This document shows positions 12,859 to 13,947 of a DNA stretch of 13,947 nucleotides, piece after piece (the stretch's first letter is position 1; each line of letters starts with the position of its first letter). The notes beneath the pieces are model-generated. The model worked only from the letters and a program-made list of their open reading frames with translations. It ran no database searches and was not told the origin of the DNA. This DNA comes from an uncultured Bacilli bacterium. Lineage in GTDB: Bacteria > Bacillota_I > Bacilli_A > RF39 > UBA660. The stretch is taken from NCBI GenBank assembly GCA_947856335.1, contig CANUCD010000017.1:1-13947 (forward strand), read 5' to 3'. A program made the position numbers and the translations under genes.

Positions 12859-13311
12859 ATGGAAAAGATTAAAATAACTATTAAAAAGGAAGATAGCATT
12901 ACAAATGAATATAATCCTAAATATTTAAAACCTGAATTAGAAGATTATATCATAAACTGTGCTAAACAAGCATACCCAAAAGAAAGTATCAATCTAGATC
13001 TGAGCTTAGAAACAAATTTAGAGCAAAAAAAAATAGAAAATATTATTCATTATCACTTCGAAGATAAATATCTAAAACTTAAAAGAATTGACCATTACGA
13101 TGATTATTATCGTCTTATTTTACTTTTATTAGGTATTATTTTAATTATTATATCTGAAGCTCTAACTGCATTTATAAGTGAGATATTTCTAATCGCTGGA
13201 TGGGTTGTTATTTGGGAAATGGTTTATGATGTTTTATTTACAGGTTTAAAAAGAAAAAGAGAACAAAAAATATATAAAAAATTAGCTAATTGTGAAATTA
13301 CTTTTAGCTAA
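12859..13311 (+). CDS. Small membrane protein with two transmembrane helices, unknown function
   Basis: The 150-residue product has a soluble, charged N-terminal half (about 1-80) and then two adjacent hydrophobic helices (about 84-103, LILLLLGIILIIISEALTAF, and about 106-128, ISEIFLIAGWVVIWEMVYDVLF). A basic segment (KRKREQKIYKK) and a short C-terminus follow. It resembles uncharacterised small membrane proteins I have seen in Clostridia and Bacilli with the LIAGWVxIWE pattern, but I know no function. The loop between the helices is very short, so they likely form a hairpin with both termini inside. AGGAGG lies four bases before the ATG. It converges on the next gene with only five bases between stops. 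Confidence 0.8.
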   Translation: MEKIKITIKKEDSITNEYNPKYLKPELEDYIINCAKQAYPKESINLDLSLETNLEQKKIENIIHYHFEDKYLKLKRIDHYDDYYRLILLLLGIILIIISEALTAFISEIFLIAGWVVIWEMVYDVLFTGLKRKREQKIYKKLANCEITFS

Positions 13312-13317
13312 TTTTTT
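13276..13317. terminator. Bidirectional terminator between convergent genes
   Basis: AAAAAATTAGCTA (13276-13288) and TAGCTAATTTTTT (13305-13317) form a 13-bp perfect stem with a 16-base loop. A run on one side and T run on the other let it serve both strands. It overlaps the 3' ends and stop codons of both flanking genes. Confidence 0.8.
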
Positions 13318-13835
13318 TATCTACTTCTACTATTTTCTTCACCTAAAGCATAATAATAGCTTTCATTAAATGGTTTATAGTGTTCTAATTCTAATTCTTT
13401 AATTTTTATAGGAGTTGCCATACCTATTTCTCCTACTTTCATACAAGATATTTTCCCAGTATACATATTGATATACGAAATATAAGTTCTAATATTAGCA
13501 TCATACCCTCTACCAATATAATACATTTTCTCAAGTAATCTACATTTATTAGAAAGAAGCATCAATTTTGTATAAATAAGAGGATTAAAAGTCTCAATAT
13601 CAAAAGACATTGGTTTAAAACGATTAACTGGTAAATATCCCTCCAAAGTAAGTTCATCTATTCGTAAAGATATATCATCTACTACTTCATATCCCCAATA
13701 TTGATACGACCTATAACTCCTAATTTTCCCATTTTGTGTCTTTATATTTTCATCCACAACCATATATTTTGTTAAAATTAGTTCTTTATTATCATTAACC
13801 ATAATATCATATGCATAATTTCTTCCAATTTCCAT
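13317..13835 (-). CDS. Cytoplasmic protein of unknown function
   Basis: The 172-residue product has no signal peptide or membrane helix and is rich in Tyr, Ile and Glu. The first half alternates hydrophobic and polar residues (ELILTKYMVVDEN and YRSYQYWGYEVVDDISLRI), suggesting beta strands. The second half has YIGRGYDANIRTYISYIN (about 106-123) and a GEIGMATPIKIKELELEHYKP segment. I do not recognise it. AGAGGTGGG lies six bases before the ATG, a strong binding site that supports the start. It is divergent from the partial Cys gene at 13901 and convergent with the two-helix membrane protein, and ends in the shared terminator. Confidence 0.75.
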   Translation of the reverse strand: MEIGRNYAYDIMVNDNKELILTKYMVVDENIKTQNGKIRSYRSYQYWGYEVVDDISLRIDELTLEGYLPVNRFKPMSFDIETFNPLIYTKLMLLSNKCRLLEKMYYIGRGYDANIRTYISYINMYTGKISCMKVGEIGMATPIKIKELELEHYKPFNESYYYALGEENSRSR

Positions 13836-13857
13836 ATTTTTCCCACCTCTTTAAAGT

Positions 13858-13880
13858 ATTTTATCACAAAATAAGGAAAT
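13858..13880 (-). promoter_or_regulatory. Candidate promoter of the 172-residue gene
   Basis: TAAAAT (13858-13863) on the minus strand, with a weak -35 TTTATT one helical turn and a half upstream. It lies in the 65-base divergent gap; matches are modest. Confidence 0.35.
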
Positions 13881-13900
13881 AATAAAGTTAAGGAGGAAAT

Positions 13901-13947
13901 ATGAAAAATAATGGTTGTAGTAAATGTGCAAAAACGACATATCAAGG
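13901..13947 (+). CDS. Start of a Cys-containing protein, cut by window edge
   Basis: AAGGAGG (13890-13896) lies four bases before ATG 13901, a consensus ribosome-binding site, and the 47 bases present read MKNNGCSKCAKTTYQ without a stop. A CxxC pair (Cys6 and Cys9) right at the N-terminus suggests metal or thiol chemistry such as a zinc-binding knuckle. Too little is present to name the family. Confidence 0.6.
   Translation, partial: MKNNGCSKCAKTTYQ

Noticed and set aside
1..13947. CRISPR arrays, insertion sequences, tRNA or rRNA genes, phage genes
   Set aside because: I saw no spaced direct repeats, transposase motifs, cloverleaf outside tmRNA, or integrase and structural phage proteins on reading both strands.

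Overview
This window looks like chromosome from a very AT-rich, low-GC Gram-positive bacterium close to the wall-less or wall-reduced branches of Bacilli (uncultured gut RF39/Erysipelotrichia-like lineages would fit; this is inference). Three things support that. Base composition is strongly AT-biased, with A/T-rich codons throughout. The housekeeping genes are of Firmicutes type: TyrS with an S4 tail, an M29 aminopeptidase, an RNase J2-type protein, and the DUF948/YtxH pair. The tmRNA encodes a tag ending in AFAFA, like Mycoplasma tags and unlike the ALAA of typical Firmicutes. UGA nevertheless seems to be a stop codon (gene at 7843-8280), so the standard bacterial code is in use.

Layout. 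From 1 to about 11310 all genes are on the minus strand. In transcription order from the right they are: an XRE repressor-like regulator (10954-11310); a membrane-anchored protein that looks like a degenerate polysaccharide deacetylase (10108-10893); rnjB-like RNase J2 (8347-9981); a small all-helical protein (7843-8280); a four-gene envelope operon of lipoprotein, disordered SepF-N-like protein, DUF948 and YtxH (5505-7764); a signal-anchored surface protein with three InlB-type B repeats (3543-5378); an M29 aminopeptidase followed at once by tyrS (1047-3476); a 77-residue Pro/Tyr-rich protein (749-982); and the N-terminal 219 residues of another anchored extracellular protein running off the left edge (1-657).

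From about 11559 the plus strand carries a C-terminally anchored membrane protein, the tmRNA gene ssrA (12390-12759) and a two-helix membrane protein (12859-13311). A convergent unknown gene (13317-13835) shares a bidirectional terminator with the last of these. A Cys-rich gene begins at 13901 and is cut by the right edge.

How it works together. The four-gene operon is tightly packed: a 13-nt gap, a 1-nt overlap and an 8-nt overlap with ATGAGTAA coupling. It combines one lipoprotein, one protein with a SepF-like membrane-targeting start and a presumed short linear motif, and two small single-pass membrane proteins, which suggests an envelope or cell-division module. RNase J2 and tmRNA are both RNA quality-control functions, but they are separate units here. 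Several transcription units have readable sigma-A-type promoters (best at 5405-5433, TTGACA-17-TATACT) and intrinsic terminators, many of which overlap the stop codon of the gene they end. No mobile element, CRISPR array, tRNA, rRNA or phage gene was seen. The window is mostly a core/housekeeping region with several uncharacterised surface proteins.
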